NCBI GenBank assembly: GCA_024509875.1
Contig: JAMPIV010012441.1
Span: 186,001-250,000, forward strand
DNA from: Oreohelix idahoensis
Lineage: Eukaryota > Mollusca > Gastropoda > Stylommatophora > Oreohelicidae
Reading direction: 5' to 3'
Length of the DNA stretch: 64,000 nt
This document shows positions 43,195-55,155 of this stretch, one piece after another. The notes below the pieces were generated by a model that made no database searches, had not been told where the DNA came from, and saw only the letters and a program-made list of their open reading frames with translations. A program made the position numbers and the translations under genes. The first letter of the stretch is position 1, and each line of letters opens with the position of its first letter.

Positions 43195-44048
43195 CATTTT
43201 TTTTTTGTATGCGTAAAACTGGGCAGTACTCAAACAAGTGTCTAGCTAAATCAGGGAAACTATCTAAATTATAAAATTATGAATCAAGGGAAAGTCGAGT
43301 TCGATCTCTATATGGCCTTCAAATTGATAAAAATGGACTGCACCAAATTAACAGGCACAAAAGCGATGTAATTTTTATTTTTTAAACTAACCAGCGGCAC
43401 TAGAGCTTTCCAGCCCTTTTGGCCCAGTGACATGTCATTGCGAAGCTGGGGAGACAGTGGACTTTCCTTCCAATCCGGTCAGGAGCTTCGCTCCTTCCCA
43501 TCCACCGAGGGTTTATCTGCAGGAGCCGTTCAGGTTATTCAGTCAAAATCCCGGTCGATAACACTCCTACAAATGCCAGCGCCCGGGCTTGAACCTTGAA
43601 AACCTGGTCGCTAGCGCAACGCGGTAACCATTACACCAGCGCGGCTCCCAAAGCCATGTAATACTGACGCTCTTAAAGAAATGGATCGCTTAAGAAATTT
43701 TAGACCAGATTTACAATAAGTAAAAATATTGTTTATATTTTAGTACGTCATAATTTTTGTAACACTAAAAAGAAGAAAATAAAAAAATATTTTAAACACA
43801 CGCTTTTAATACACTATAAACCCAAAAAAATTGTTAAAGGAGTTTATAACTTGCAGTAAAAAAAGTCAGCTTAAGCGCTTATCATATATTTTATCCACAA
43901 GTGTTTAATGAAGTATAAAGCAGAAGTTAATTTCATGCATAATCAGCGCTCCACGCTGTTTGTCAATTTGATGTTACATTATTTGACTGCAAGCTATAAA
44001 CTCCTTGAAAATTTTTTGGGTTTTTAGTGTATTAAAAGCGTGTGTTCA
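43195..44048 (+). repeat. Dispersed repeat Q, copy 2, with internal palindrome and SINE
   Basis: Matches 21712-22275 from GGGCAGTACTCAAACAAGTG to TTAAAAGCGTGTGTT, except for the SINE at 43373-43649. The palindrome spans about 43793-44047 (AACACACGCTTTTAATACAC at the left, inverted at the right). Confidence 0.8.
43373..43649 (-). mobile_element. tRNA-derived SINE with 13-bp target duplication
   Basis: On the minus strand the head GGGAGCCGCGCTGGTGTAAT + GGTTACCGCG holds an A-box-like motif, and GGTTCAAGCCC is a B box (near 43590). Flanks AAAGCGATGTAAT (43360-43372) and AAAGCCATGTAAT (43650-43662) differ at one base. The empty site at 21878 is AAAGCCATGTAAT. Confidence 0.85.
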
Positions 44049-44665
44049 AGGTAGTAGTATATAAATGCCTTTGTGCAGATGAGGAAGGACATCCCTCGAC
44101 ACCTTCGGGTATATGAGGCTTTGTCCATTTTGGCTGGAATGACGTCTCGATGAAGCGGAGGTTTTATAGCGAATATGAGTACACATGAGGGCAAGTTCGG
44201 GCACAATGGGCTAATCACCTGTTTGCCAAGTCACTTCGATTACATGTCCTGCCCATGGGCCTTGTGCACTTGGGTCACCTCTACACATCGTTTCACGGGG
44301 TAGAAGAGGTTCCGATTATGAGATGAGAATTAACAGGCACTCGTTGGACTGAAAGTAGACACCAGATAAAAAAAATATAATGATAGGCTTATTGGAAATC
44401 GAACTGAGGACTATCCAAACGGTGTCATTACCTTGCTGTGAAAGGACTTAGAACCAATTTTGCACCTCTGTGTATTCTTTCACAAGGCGATGGCACTGTT
44501 TAGATGGTCTTCAGATTAATTCCCGGTTAGCCTTTACTTATATTTCTTTTCTCTTGTCTGGAGTCATCCTTTCTGTTCAACGTGTGTCTTTTGCGGCCTG
44601 CATGGAGGCCGTAAGGAGGCAGCCCCTCCACCATGCAAAGGCACAACAGGCCAATCACCTGTTTG
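44049..44665. other. Repeat-like flank without a gene
   Basis: Contains CCAATCACCTGTTTGC (44650) and GCTAATCACCTGTTTGCC (44210). Both are relatives of the complement of GCAAACGGGTGATCAGCC at 57095, so this may be part of an older retroposon. No coding signal. Confidence 0.45.
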
Positions 44666-45036
44666 CTTTAGACCAGTGTTTCCCAAACTTTTTTGGGTCA
44701 CCGCCCCCTTGGCTCCCAGGGCATGTCCCTGCGCCCCCCTGCATTTCCGCACAGTACATAAAAAAAATGTCAAGAGTGAAAAATAAGAGCAACTGTTAAT
44801 GCAATAACAACTAATTACTCAATTTATCACATTCTAATATAAAGCTACAGATACACCTATTTATTAACTTAATTTAAAAAGAAAAACTTAATTACTTAAT
44901 GCAGTAAAACAAACAGCAGTATGCGAAAATAAATTAGTAGCAAACTTACTTCACTTTTAACTTCAGTGAGATGTATGTGCCTGGTGTAGTGATATCAGCT
45001 TCTCAACATCAGGCTGAAAGTTACTTAGAAGGAGTC

Positions 45037-46680
45037 TCAGATCCCCACGTTCAGTAGTTGCAGTCTGTTTCTCCGCTTCGAAAGAAGTTGAACAACCGCG
45101 CTGAAACCACGTTCTACTAAATACGATGTTGGAAAGGCAATACAGAATATCTTAACCTTTCCCCACACTGCAGGATAGCGTTCAGAGATTTCTTTCTGCA
45201 TCCAAAAGTCTTGATATGATTTCTTGAACATTGGCTTAAGCTCAATGTCATTTTGTAGCGATATCAGTTCCTCTTCCACCCTTCCTAGTTCCCCACTGCT
45301 CGTGTCCAGGAATGGATTTATTATCCAGTCTGGAATCGTGATCCAAAGAAGATCCTGAAACCTCTGAGACATGTCTTTATGCAGCATATCTAGGTGTGCG
45401 CAATATACTTGCAGATTATCCTCTGGTATTTGTCTTTCTCTTCCAACTCTAAGAGGCTGGGAAATTGGATTAACTCGCGACGGCCAATATTACGTTTGAA
45501 TAGCATTTATTTGGCCAGAAACATGGAGACGACAGATTTGACTTTTATAAGATTAATATCATTTCCTTGCAGTTGTAGATTTATTTCGTTAAACTTTGTG
45601 AATAAATCTGACAAATATGCAATATCATGCCTGATATTCGTTAGTTCTGTACTGAGCGAAGCATGCGAGTCTTTGAAGAATTCTACCATAGTTTCAAAAA
45701 AGGCATAAAAGTGTCTCAGACAATTTCCTTTTGAAAGCCACCTGACTTCTGTGTGCATCAGCAAACGTTCAAACTGTTCATCATTCTCAGTACAAAGCTC
45801 TCGAAATAGTCGGGAATTGAGAGCATGGAACCTAATTTTGTTAATCGCTGTGATACCAGTATTTAATGATTTGTGAAGCCGATCACTTAGATTTTTTGAG
45901 ACAAGATGTTGTCTGTGAATTACACAGTGTATTGTAAATATACCAGGTACAGCTTCTTTTAAGAAAGCGATAAACCCGCGGTAACAACCTATCATTAATG
46001 GTGCCCCATCTGTTGCACAAGATGTTAGTAAGCGGAATGTCCTTCTCTTTGAGAAACTGCTCAACTACACGAAATATTGACTCCCCTTTTGTATCAGTTA
46101 CTAGCTGCCTTGCAAATAACAACTCTTGAACCAAGCTTTCATCTTTTACGAAGCGAAAATAGGCAAGAAGCAAAGATTCGTTGCCTGACAAAGTTGACTC
46201 ATCCAATTGCAATGCAAATTCTGTTGTCGTAAGTATGTAGCACAATGTATTTTCAACATTCTCAGCCATTTCATCTATTCTTCTTTGAACAGAGCGGAAT
46301 TGCTTTAATTATTGGTTATGTGACTTATGCATAAATGTACTCACAAACTCCCTTATAGCTGGCAAAATCAAATTTTCTGCGATTGTGTGAGACTTTCCAG
46401 ATTTAGCTATCAGCAATGAAATGTTGTATGAAGCTCACAAACCCTCACAGCTTCGTTGTGAAGTGTTGACAAACATGTCACAGACAGTTTTACGTTTCAG
46501 AAAGTTTTCACGAAGTGACTGAAAATATGTCAAACTTGTATCTGTTTTATCAGGGTGAATTTTTTTTTCAAATGTGTCTCCAAGGTTTCATCGCCTCATT
46601 TGAAAATGCCCTCTCACATAATAGACACATTGGCAGTTGTTGGTTATTTAGTGCTAGAATAAATCCATATTTCAGATAGT
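45037..46680 (-). pseudogene. hAT transposase, ZBED/SCAND3-like, disrupted
   Basis: In minus-strand order: traces of a BED-type N-terminus (CLLCERAFSNEAMKP, near 46650-46590), then SLIAKSGKSHTIAENLILPA-like text near 46400. These are followed by the catalytic-core region ALQLDESTL...LLAYFRFV (near 46200-46150), CATDGAPLMIGCYRGF (near 46020-45975) and IHCVIHRQHL (near 45920). EVRWLSKGNCLRHFY follows (near 45740). The C-terminal dimerisation segment is TSYLVERGFSAV...SKRRNRL (about 45130-45070). Frameshifts near 46040 and 45500, and stops between 46620 and 46270, break it. Confidence 0.85.
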
Positions 46681-47871
46681 CCACGCTCTATTGTCTGCAC
46701 TTCTTTTTGGTTTGTTGTGCTTTTGCCATATTTGTTCTGAATTCTGGAACAAAGAATTAATTTTACAATTTTGCAGATAGAAAAATGTTTGTCGAGTAAA
46801 CAACTAAAACTGATTTAAAAGTGGCTTTACAAAAATGTTGACACAGATGTTCTTACCAGTTTACTCTTCTATTTTATAAAGTTTCTTAACCACAGTCATA
46901 AATAAATTAGAAAAATACAACAATCAGAAAGAAAAAAAATCAATTAGCAACAGCCACACCAACACTGAAGTAACCCAATAATCATTTCATAAAGTATAAT
47001 AATAGTTATTTAATATGAACAAAATATAAAATTACGCACTATATTGATAGGTCTTCAGATTTAAAAATTGGGAGCCACTGGCCAAACTACAAAGTGTGGA
47101 GATCCTGGTAACAAATTAAAAGGATGTAATATAATGGATTGAACAGCAATATTCAATATACGGCAAATCTGTATCAAAATGTATCTGCTTAATTAATAAT
47201 TATAATTAATGTTAGTAAAACAAACAAAAAACATAAGTATGAAAACTTACCTTATCGACAGGATGAAATTGTTTGATACCCGGTACATACTTATTTGAAA
47301 AAACTGATCACAAGAAAAGCTAAGAAAGTTTGTTGGTTTTGCTCACAGTTAGCGCAAAGTTGAAATAGACGGGAAGCGTACATCGCGCCAGTTGATTTAT
47401 GAAAGTCTGAATGTAAGGTAGGAAAGCCGGTTCAGATGTTCAAAGACTGATTTCTGCTGCCAAGTACCGTTTAAAAACTTTCTCCCTTGAACCTTTTCTC
47501 TTATTTATTACAAATCTGCGAATATCTAGTTACCACTAGCCCCCGCAAATACTGAGATAATAAATTCCGCAACAAAGCAGTTGGTATTTTCTGAATCACC
47601 AGCAGGTATCTAATTTTGTCCATGCCATCAGCACGGATCATTTCTCTTTCTTCAGGAGTGAACGAATGGACAATATGTGTTTGGTTAACCCGCTTTCCTA
47701 GCAGTTCCCGATTACTGTTTATGGTCAGCGATGGTTAATTGAGCTCAGAATGACATGCATAGACGAAGCTACGCTTTGCTTAATGACCCTAGTAATACAA
47801 CCATTCACATCGTCCTCGCTTCACTGATGTTGTCTCTCGATTCCACAATTCCTTTCTCCCCCGCACGTACT

Positions 47872-48172
47872 TCTTCTTCTTCGTTCGCCCTGAAAAGGAC
47901 GGTGGTTGCGTTGTGTCTGTTTACAACGTAGCTGTGATATCTGCACCTTTCGGTCGACACATCCGACTTCTGCACGGCATTTTTTAGGACCGGGTTTGCC
48001 TTCCCATTGCGATCCATGCTCGCTCAGCCAGCCTGCATTGCTGCATACTGTTTCCAGGACCACCACGTGGAGGTGGAGCACGGTCTTGACCAGCTCTGGT
48101 TCGCTGGTCCTGACGCAGGCAGTCAAGCTATGAGTCGCTGACTGCGGTCTCTATTGCTGCGTCTTGAGGTCC
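47872..48172 (-). mobile_element. Nested retroposon in the hAT, 14-bp target duplication
   Basis: A 301-bp insert flanked by CCCCCGCACGTACT at 47858-47871 and 48173-48186. Its minus-strand 3' end is a GAA repeat (47872-47884), preceded by CCTTTTCAGGGCGAACG, which also occurs at 28909 in the leader of the ORF1-only LINE. Probably a SINE or short LINE derivative. Confidence 0.8.
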
Positions 48173-48439
48173 CCCCCGCACGTACTGAATTTAGCTTGCA
48201 AAATCCTGAACCCCCCTTACTACTAAACGCCCACTGTTTACTACTGAACTCCCCCCTCTGGCCCCTTTTTCCCGTATCGCCCCCTTGGAACCTTCCAAAA
48301 CCCCCAGGGGGGCGGTACCGCCCACTTTGGGAACCACTGCTTTAGACTATGATTACACGAAATATAAGAGAGAAAACCGGACTGATTCTAAAGGCGACGA
48401 ACTGGAAGACAGCCGATAGGATAGTCTGGCGCTCTCTCT

Positions 48440-48495
48440 TCCAAACCTCTACACCTCACGGTAGAAGGGGAACGACTAAGTAAGTAAGTAAGTAA
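48440..48495 (+). repeat. Retroposon 3' tail with AAGT repeats
   Basis: ACCTCTACACCTCACGGTAG + AAGGGGAACGACTAAGTAAG followed by repeated TAAG. Same terminal sequence as the 45-bp insertion at 19761. Confidence 0.7.
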
Positions 48496-48529
48496 GTGTG
48501 TCTTTTAATTACCTATATTTATTTCTTCT

Positions 48530-48860
48530 TCTCTGGTTTTTGTCTGCTGACTGACAAAGTGATCAGTGACCACCATGCCTTGTAGCGTCTTGTAGGGCAG
48601 CAACAAAACTGTCTCCACTTTGCTCGGTCAGCAGCCATCCTTCGTGTAGTGTCCCAGCTCTGGTTCATGCTTAGTATTTCTGCTTCCAGTTCTACGCCAG
48701 GTGGCTTTTGGCCGGCCTCGCTTTCACTTCTAGAGTCATGGCAGTTCTGGTGATGGTGTCAGGGCCTCATCTGAGGATGTGCCCAATCCAGTTCTAGAAT
48801 CTACTCGCTATGATGGAGCGCGTCTTCTTGGTGGCTCAGTGAGTAGTTCTTGGATGGCGA
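48530..48860 (-). pseudogene. LINE 3' fragment with GAA tail
   Basis: Minus-strand text resembles a LINE C-terminus (NWIGHILR, then a block ending near GDSFVAALQDATRHGGH). The 3' end matches the small retroposon at 56912-57122 (GACGCTACAAGGC versus GACGCCACTAGGC). Confidence 0.6.
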
Positions 48861-48874
48861 TGGTGTTCGGATGC

Positions 48875-51318
48875 TGCTATGTTTATTGATTTAGGGGATT
48901 GTAATCAAGAAGCGAAGTCCCCCAGGTTAAGGCAAATATATAGCGAACAGTACCGTCAGCTGGACAAGGAAGTTAAACGCCAAACCCGAGCCAACAAAAG
49001 GAATTTCCTAGACGATCTTGCAAGACGGGCAGAAAAGGCAGCACCGAGAAATGAACAAAGCACAGTATACAAAATAACTAAAACCATCAGGGGAAAACTA
49101 GGTGCAAACAATATTACATTAGTAATAGATAAGCAAGGAAATATCATCACCACAGCAAAGGGACAGGAAACAAGATGGGCAGAGCATTTCAGAGAAACTC
49201 TGAACAAGGAACCACCAGAGAAACAGTTGAATGTTCCTGAGGCTGATAATGATCTAGATGTTAATACAGACATTCGAGGAAAGGAATAAATCAGCACGGC
49301 AATCAAAGGGTTAAAGAATGGAAAAGCTCCTGGCCACGATAACTTAATTAAATGCAGAGCTATTTAAGACAGACCCTGCGCTAGCAGCAGAACTATTGGA
49401 ACCACTATTTGCACGTCTGGAAAACAAGGTCACTAGCAACGGAGCGGAACAAAGGAATAATTGCCCAAGAAGGGCGACCTTGCAGACTGCAATAATTGGA
49501 CAGGAATCACTCTTCTCTCTTTCCCCCAGCAAAATACTATGCAGGATAATTATACAGAGAATTTCAAAAGCAGTAGACCACTATCTGAGGAAAGAAAAAG
49601 CAGGATTTAGACAGAATAGAAGATGTGCAGATCATATATTTACCCTCAGGAACATTATAGTGCAGTGCTCAGAGTGGCAAAGACAGCTGTACATTAATTT
49701 CGTTGATTTTGAAAAGGCTTTTGACAGTATACATAGGCACAGTCTATGGAAAATTCTGAGGTGCTTATGGAATTCCAAGCTGCGGTGGCCGCCTGCGCTA
49801 ATGGGTGGCTACCTTACATGGCCGTTGTATGCCCAGGTTCTTTGCCTCAGAAGATAGCGTTCACTGATGATGATGGATGTGTACAACAACACACAGAGTG
49901 TGTCATGCAATACGAAGTGGTACTTCTATATCCAATTTGAGGAACACTGCTTGAACAAGAACACTGTTTATTTACACTGTACAACAGTAATATAGTTGGA
50001 CCTCCAACAAGTTGGTTCTGTCGACGTACTTTCATACTCACTTGCCAATGATAGTAGACTCTGTATTATGTTGCTTTATCTGTCTCTCTTTAGATGTTAC
50101 TGTTGCTTATCTCCTTTTTTTTAAAGCTGCTTTGACTATTTAGTTATTATTGTTCATGTTCAGAGGTTGTAGTTACCGGACGACTCCGGGGAATGATGCT
50201 TTCCCTGAACCTTAGCGGATTTCTATACTGGCCCGAATAACAGACTACTGCACTATCTTAACTACTGCATTCTACGTGCCGTATTAACGAATGAGAGCAT
50301 AACACGCTCTTCCAATCTTCACCTCCTTGTCAGGATATTACAATATATATTGAAGACTTGTACTGCAAACATCTGCCACCGCAGACCTACACATTTACAT
50401 AGAATCTTGAGCAAGTCGCTGTCGCCTCAACATGGCTACCCTCGTGCCCTGGGGTTTGTGCGACCTGCACTGCTTCATTCACGCTTCTGACTGAGCTGCT
50501 GAAAAGCGTGCCTAACCGGTTTTTGTTAGTTCGGATTCTCGGTCTCATGCACATTGTTTTTGCGCATCCCCTTTTTCTACTCTTTCTAGACTATCATATG
50601 TTTGATTCTCACTATTCGTTCCCTTTATCTGCCACACTTTATAGTGTCCATCATAAAAAGCCTCTATTCCACATTTACATGTAGCGTTGGGCACAGAAAC
50701 CTGACTTTTGAGGTGAAGACAGGCGTACGACAGGGATGCCCCTTATCAACCACTTTATTTGTAAGTCATAGACTGGGTGATGCGTCAGACAACAGAGGGC
50801 AGTGGTGGGTCTGAACATCAGTCTAAAGAAGACAGAGGTCATGACACTCAATGTGGGCAACCCTGAGCCCATAACAGTAAGGAATCAGAAACTGGAACAG
50901 ACAGACACCTTCACATACCTAGTTACACCAGACGTCGAAGCAAGCAAAGACATCAGTAACAGAATGAACAAAGCAGGAACAGCCTTTGTTAGTTTAAACA
51001 ACATCTGGAAGTCCTCGCAATACAGCAGAAACACAAAATTAAGATTATATGAGAGCTGTGTACTTTCTGTGCTTCTCTATGGTGCAGAATGCTGGAGAGT
51101 AACAGAGGAAATATTGAAATTGTCCTCTTTCCACACAATCTGCCTATGAAAAATTATCCGAATATTTTAACCAAATACCATCACCAACCAAGAACTGCTC
51201 ACTCAGAGCAACCAAGGGGACATGAAAACTATCATAACTGGCATTCGCTGGAGCTGGGTTGGCATTGTCCTCAGAACAGACCCTTAATGCCGTCACAAGA
51301 ACAGCTATTCTATGGACC
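48875..51318 (+). pseudogene. LINE family 4, RT part, multiply broken
   Basis: Order of blocks: LDKEVKRQTRANKRNFLDDL and RWAEHFRETLNK (49000-49220), GLKNGKAPGHDN (near 49310), AGFRQNRRCADHI, YINFVDFEKAFDSIHRHSLW (49600-49750), IIKSLYSTFTCSV and TGVRQGCPLSTTLF (50650-50765). GLNISLKKTEVM and LLYGAECWR follow (50805-51100). Stops, frameshifts, a deletion that removes the catalytic xADD box (after 50765) and an insertion (49781-50640) make it nonfunctional. It is truncated at 51318 by the family P LTR. Confidence 0.8.
49781..50640. other. Insertion within the family 4 LINE, origin unknown
   Basis: The LINE text LWKILRCYGIPS stops near 49780 and resumes with VSIIKSLYSTFTCSV near 50641, exactly where related LINEs are contiguous. 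The 860 bp between have no coding signal. Terminal repeats or a target duplication were not recognised. Confidence 0.6.
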
Positions 51319-52120
51319 TGTCACGGGACGCGACTAAGTCTGCATTTCAATTCCTAAGACCGATTGCCAATATTTTGTCGGTAAATTTCTCACGGAATGA
51401 GAAGGCAGTCGGTTGTCTATACCCATTGTCTGCACGATACATCGTTTTCATCAGTCGTGGGAAACCCACCAATTTTACAGGGAATGTTTACATAACAATA
51501 GACAGCACGGCGTGAGCCCTGTAAACGCAACAACATTCACCTGGAATGCTTTCACAACAGGGGGACCTTACATCAACAGACTATCGAGGTAATCGACCCT
51601 AAGTCTCGGTGGTGTTTACACAAAGCCAGTAATACCCAAGTATTATTTTGGCTAGTAATCGATCATAATGGACAGAGCGGCGAGGCAATTTTACAATGAA
51701 TATTGTGTGCAGCCAGATCTCACGGTATGAGCACAGAAATATTGAAGTAACGGAGACACAGAGTCTGAGCGGATAACAACATGAAAGGAGTGAGAATACG
51801 AAATTATAACGAGAAGAACAACACTGCAGAAGACACTCAAAAGACGACGCAGACAGATTGTCTGGGAGAGGAAAAACAAGAAAACGATAATAGCAAAATA
51901 TTACAGGAAATTTACACAGTAATGAGGACTGAATGTCTGACTAAAGGAAAACAAACTAAATTTCACATGACACAAGAAGCGACCCGAAAAATCGCCATAG
52001 GCGATTCAGACGATATATAACCAAACGAAATTTATCGCTCGGCATTGCTAAGAGAAAGCAGTCCGTCAACCTACTTGGGTTCTAGATTTCACGAGGAAGA
52101 TTTCAGGACGTGTGTCAGTG

Positions 52121-52370
52121 TGTGGTGGACTGCTTATACTAAGATGTGGCGGTTTGTCTTCTGTTGATATCAGTATGTAAGAGACGGGGTTCAAAACATT
52201 CGACGTTCCGACACTATTCTGTTGCGTGATTATATGTCTCTTATTACCAGCCCAGTCCTCGAGTTCATTCATCCATTTTTACACAGATTCCGTATGCATG
52301 CACCAGTTATCGATATTTCTTCTCTTAACCCCTGGGATGTGTCAGTCCCTGAACATGCTTCGTATTAAAA

Positions 52371-52461
<91 letters not shown>

Positions 52462-53023
52462 CTGACCTTGATTATACTCTTACTTTAATTATTAATTACC
52501 CGTGGTAAGGCAGAGTGCTTGGGTATTAAAGTCTCTGGTCATTATAGTTATGCATAACTGTTTCCAACTGAACTTGAATAATTCAATGAAGTAAGAGACC
52601 AGTAGCTGACGACCTTAAATTTAATAAATACTTTCTCCAATGATACGTCAGCACGACAGTCAAAACATAGTTCAATATAATAGTATATGTACTTATAGTA
52701 AGAGTTCATTTCATTCACGAAGAGTTCATGTTCAATATAGTTATATCTATGAATAACGGTCAGTTCTTCTTTGGCATCCAACGCCAGGCAAATATGTCAT
52801 CTAAATCCACTGCGCTAATAATGCACGACTTACGTTTTAATCCTCGAATATAATGCTCAATTAGCTTAAGAGCTACACATATGAGTTCAGTGACTAGGTC
52901 ACACGTTCCAAGTGGTTTAGAAGAAATATCGATACTGGTGCATGCACAATCCTCGACATCGGTCGCTAATAGATATTCATTTGAGGACCGCCTCATGCTG
53001 CAGACATGAAACAATCCTCAACA
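52121..53023 (+). mobile_element. Solo LTR, 903 bp, with 5-bp target duplication
   Basis: Starts TGTGGTGGA, ends TCCTCAACA, and is flanked by CAGTG (52116-52120 and 53024-53028). LTR copy A is uninterrupted at the matching point (GTGTCAGTGAATTC, 18344), giving an empty site. TG...CA ends plus a 5-bp duplication define an LTR. It contains a TA microsatellite (52373-52459). Confidence 0.85.
52373..52459. repeat. TA dinucleotide microsatellite, about 43 units
   Basis: Uninterrupted TA repeat inside the solo LTR. Confidence 0.98.
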
Positions 53024-54503
53024 CAGTGAAATTCGTTATATGGACACCAAGGTTAGTGTAATATAGTTTGTACCTTATCATTATTATATCTTAAATTCAG
53101 TCAGATAATAGATACATATTTTCCATAAATATAACACTGTAAATACTAGTCACGTTTATTATAATATTATATTTTATACTAATAAGTACAGGTTACAATA
53201 AACGCCATGCAGAGAATTATTATATTTATAAGATTGCACAGTTTCCAGTAACTATAACGAAGTAAATACAAGACACTTTTATTTTGCCTCTTACATTACC
53301 TGTTAACCGTGCAGTAAACACCGCGCAGCCATTCCTTATAGTGATAAGATTTCACATACAAGACACACGACAGGCGTAACATAGTTTACGGGGTACTTAC
53401 AAAGGGTTTGTTATTTTTATCCATCGCAGTGGTAGAGACAGGGACCATAACTCAGCCTTCGTCTTACTACCCTGTTGGCGTTAATCACGGGACAAGTGCT
53501 TTAGAGTAGGGCCGACCAGAGATACTGCGAAGACACGCATCTCACAGATAATTAACGGCACCAAACCTACCCATACTCCACGGGGGTCAGAAAGGAATTT
53601 GCCAGGTGGTGAAGGAGCTTTCTATCATCGACCACCCACACAGGAAAGTAAGCAGACAATACCCAGAAGGATTGCTGCATTACTAAGAGCTGTCCACGTG
53701 AAATTAATGATCATACGTTGCAGGAGCAAAACGGACGATCCTTACAACAAGTGCCTTTGAGAAATCTTGATTAGAAGTGGAAAGAACAGGCGGACGATCT
53801 TGTAAACCCAGTGCCTACAAAATTTATCGAGATGACACCTGACGAAAGTAAGGGGACCGTCCAGTGTTATTGAATGCAGACAAAGACTTGTCCATTGTAT
53901 ACAAATACCCAGAGTTTTATTGACAGTCAGCAAGAGGCCAAGAACAAGATATCCTTTTTCTTTAGTATTTAGGACTCGCTTACATTCATCATCATCATCA
54001 CATATATAGTAGAGACTTAAGATTCATTGGTGTATTTTCCTTTAACTATTATCTTCTTTTACAGGTATAGTTAATGTCAGTTTTAGTTGCATTTGTATTA
54101 GTGTAATTGAATGTTGTTATATTTCAATATTTAATAAATGTTGTAGTTGTGGTTACATGACCAAACACGTTATTACGTATATAGAGAAGGAAAGAAAGTG
54201 TGCGAAAGAGACATACTGTTCTTCCTATTTTCCTCTTCTGTTCACTCAGTGTAATAGGGGAAGTGGGGGCTCGTTAGCATTATAATATAGAGAGGGGGAT
54301 AGAGTGGTAGGAGTGACAGTGTCACGAGATTCGGAATCACTGAGACTATCTGCTGGAAACTCATCACAAAGTCTTATATTCACCTTCTCCACTCCTGTTG
54401 CTCATCTTCAACCGGTTGCCAGGCAAATCTGAGCCATCGACAAAGCCGGCACCACACAGTTAACTCTCTTTGGTTACCCTTCGGGATAACCCTGTGACAT
54501 AAG

Positions 54504-54521
54504 TGGGGGCTCGTCCGGGAT
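54504..54521 (+). promoter_or_regulatory. Primer binding site, tRNA-Pro type
   Basis: TGGGGGCTCGTCCGGGAT, 18 nt complementary to the 3' end of tRNA-Pro, the primer used for example by gammaretroviruses. It lies 4 nt after the LTR terminus GTGACA. This position makes the identification strong. Confidence 0.88.
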
Positions 54522-55150
54522 ATACATTGGGACTTGCCCTAGACTAAAACATGAAATAATTCCTGTTTGCAAATTTTGCATAAACCTATTCACTGTCTTC
54601 TATACTGTTCCTTATTCTACTTAGGTAGAGGGAAAGAATACAGATTAGAATATTAGATAACTAGATATTCATATTAAATTAGATTATATATTCACATTAC
54701 ATTAAATAAGGCATTGACATATGTTAGAATATTATACCATATCACTTAATTACTGCATCTAGTTACCAATATTGATTTGTTGTCATCACTATAAATTTAC
54801 CTTGATTTTCAGTATTTGTGTAGTAAAACGTGGGTCACTAACAAAAGGCATTGTTGAAGTCGGACTCATTGACGGAGCGAATCGACATTGTATATTCCTT
54901 TTGTTCACAAGTGAACAATAGCGGCTACGCCACTGAGACTAAACATTTTGTTATTGTTTTCTTAGGAGGCAGACTGTTTATGGTCAGACTTTTTATGGTC
55001 AGGGCTTTTTAAATATTGTCATTTATCTGTAAGGGTGTAAAGGTTATAGGGAAGTATACGGAAAATTTGTTGTGGTTCTCCCTTTGGCCAAGGGCACAAT
55101 TTTTTTTCGCCCTAAATTTTGTTCTCTCACATAATTTTCAGTAGCAATAG
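54522..55150 (+). other. Family P leader, no gene
   Basis: AT-rich sequence between the primer binding site and the first gag-like frame. Confidence 0.6.
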
Positions 55151-55155
55151 GCAGG

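Larger units (their letters stand above)
44674..48339 (-). mobile_element. hAT DNA transposon, both ends intact
   Basis: Ends are CAGTGTTTCCCAAAC (44674) and the complement CAGTGGTTCCCAAAG (48339). Both lead into a CACCGCCCCC or TACCGCCCCC-type C-rich subterminal region. An exact 8-bp duplication CTTTAGAC flanks it (44666-44673 and 48340-48347). TIR sequence and 8-bp duplication are hallmarks of hAT elements. It carries a decayed transposase and a later retroposon insert at 47872-48172. Confidence 0.93.
51319..54499 (+). repeat. Family P 5' LTR (about 2.27 kb without the inserted solo LTR)
   Basis: Begins TGTCAC and ends GTGACA, a perfect 6-bp inverted terminus, followed four bases later by the primer binding site. 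It matches LTR copies A and B at 15777-21703, for example GGACACCAAGGTTAGTGTAA (53042 and 18363). Copy C lacks about 250 bp present in copy A after CAAAATTTATCGAGAT (53820). Confidence 0.85.

Noticed and set aside
47805..48345. Several open frames on both strands in GC-richer sequence
   Set aside because: They lie in a nested retroposon and the hAT subterminal region and show no domain.
52226..52465. Open frame ending in YIYIYI repeats
   Set aside because: It is translation of the TA microsatellite in a solo LTR.
54264..54274. Second TGGGGGCTCGT, resembling the tRNA-Pro primer site (also at 19928)
   Set aside because: Only 11 nt match, and it lies inside the LTR. The 18-nt match after GTGACA at 54504 is the real site.
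54313..54325. GTGACAGTGTCAC, which looks like an LTR end joined to an LTR start
   Set aside because: The matching positions in copy A (AGTTACAGTGACAC) do not conserve it, and sequence on both sides is continuous LTR.
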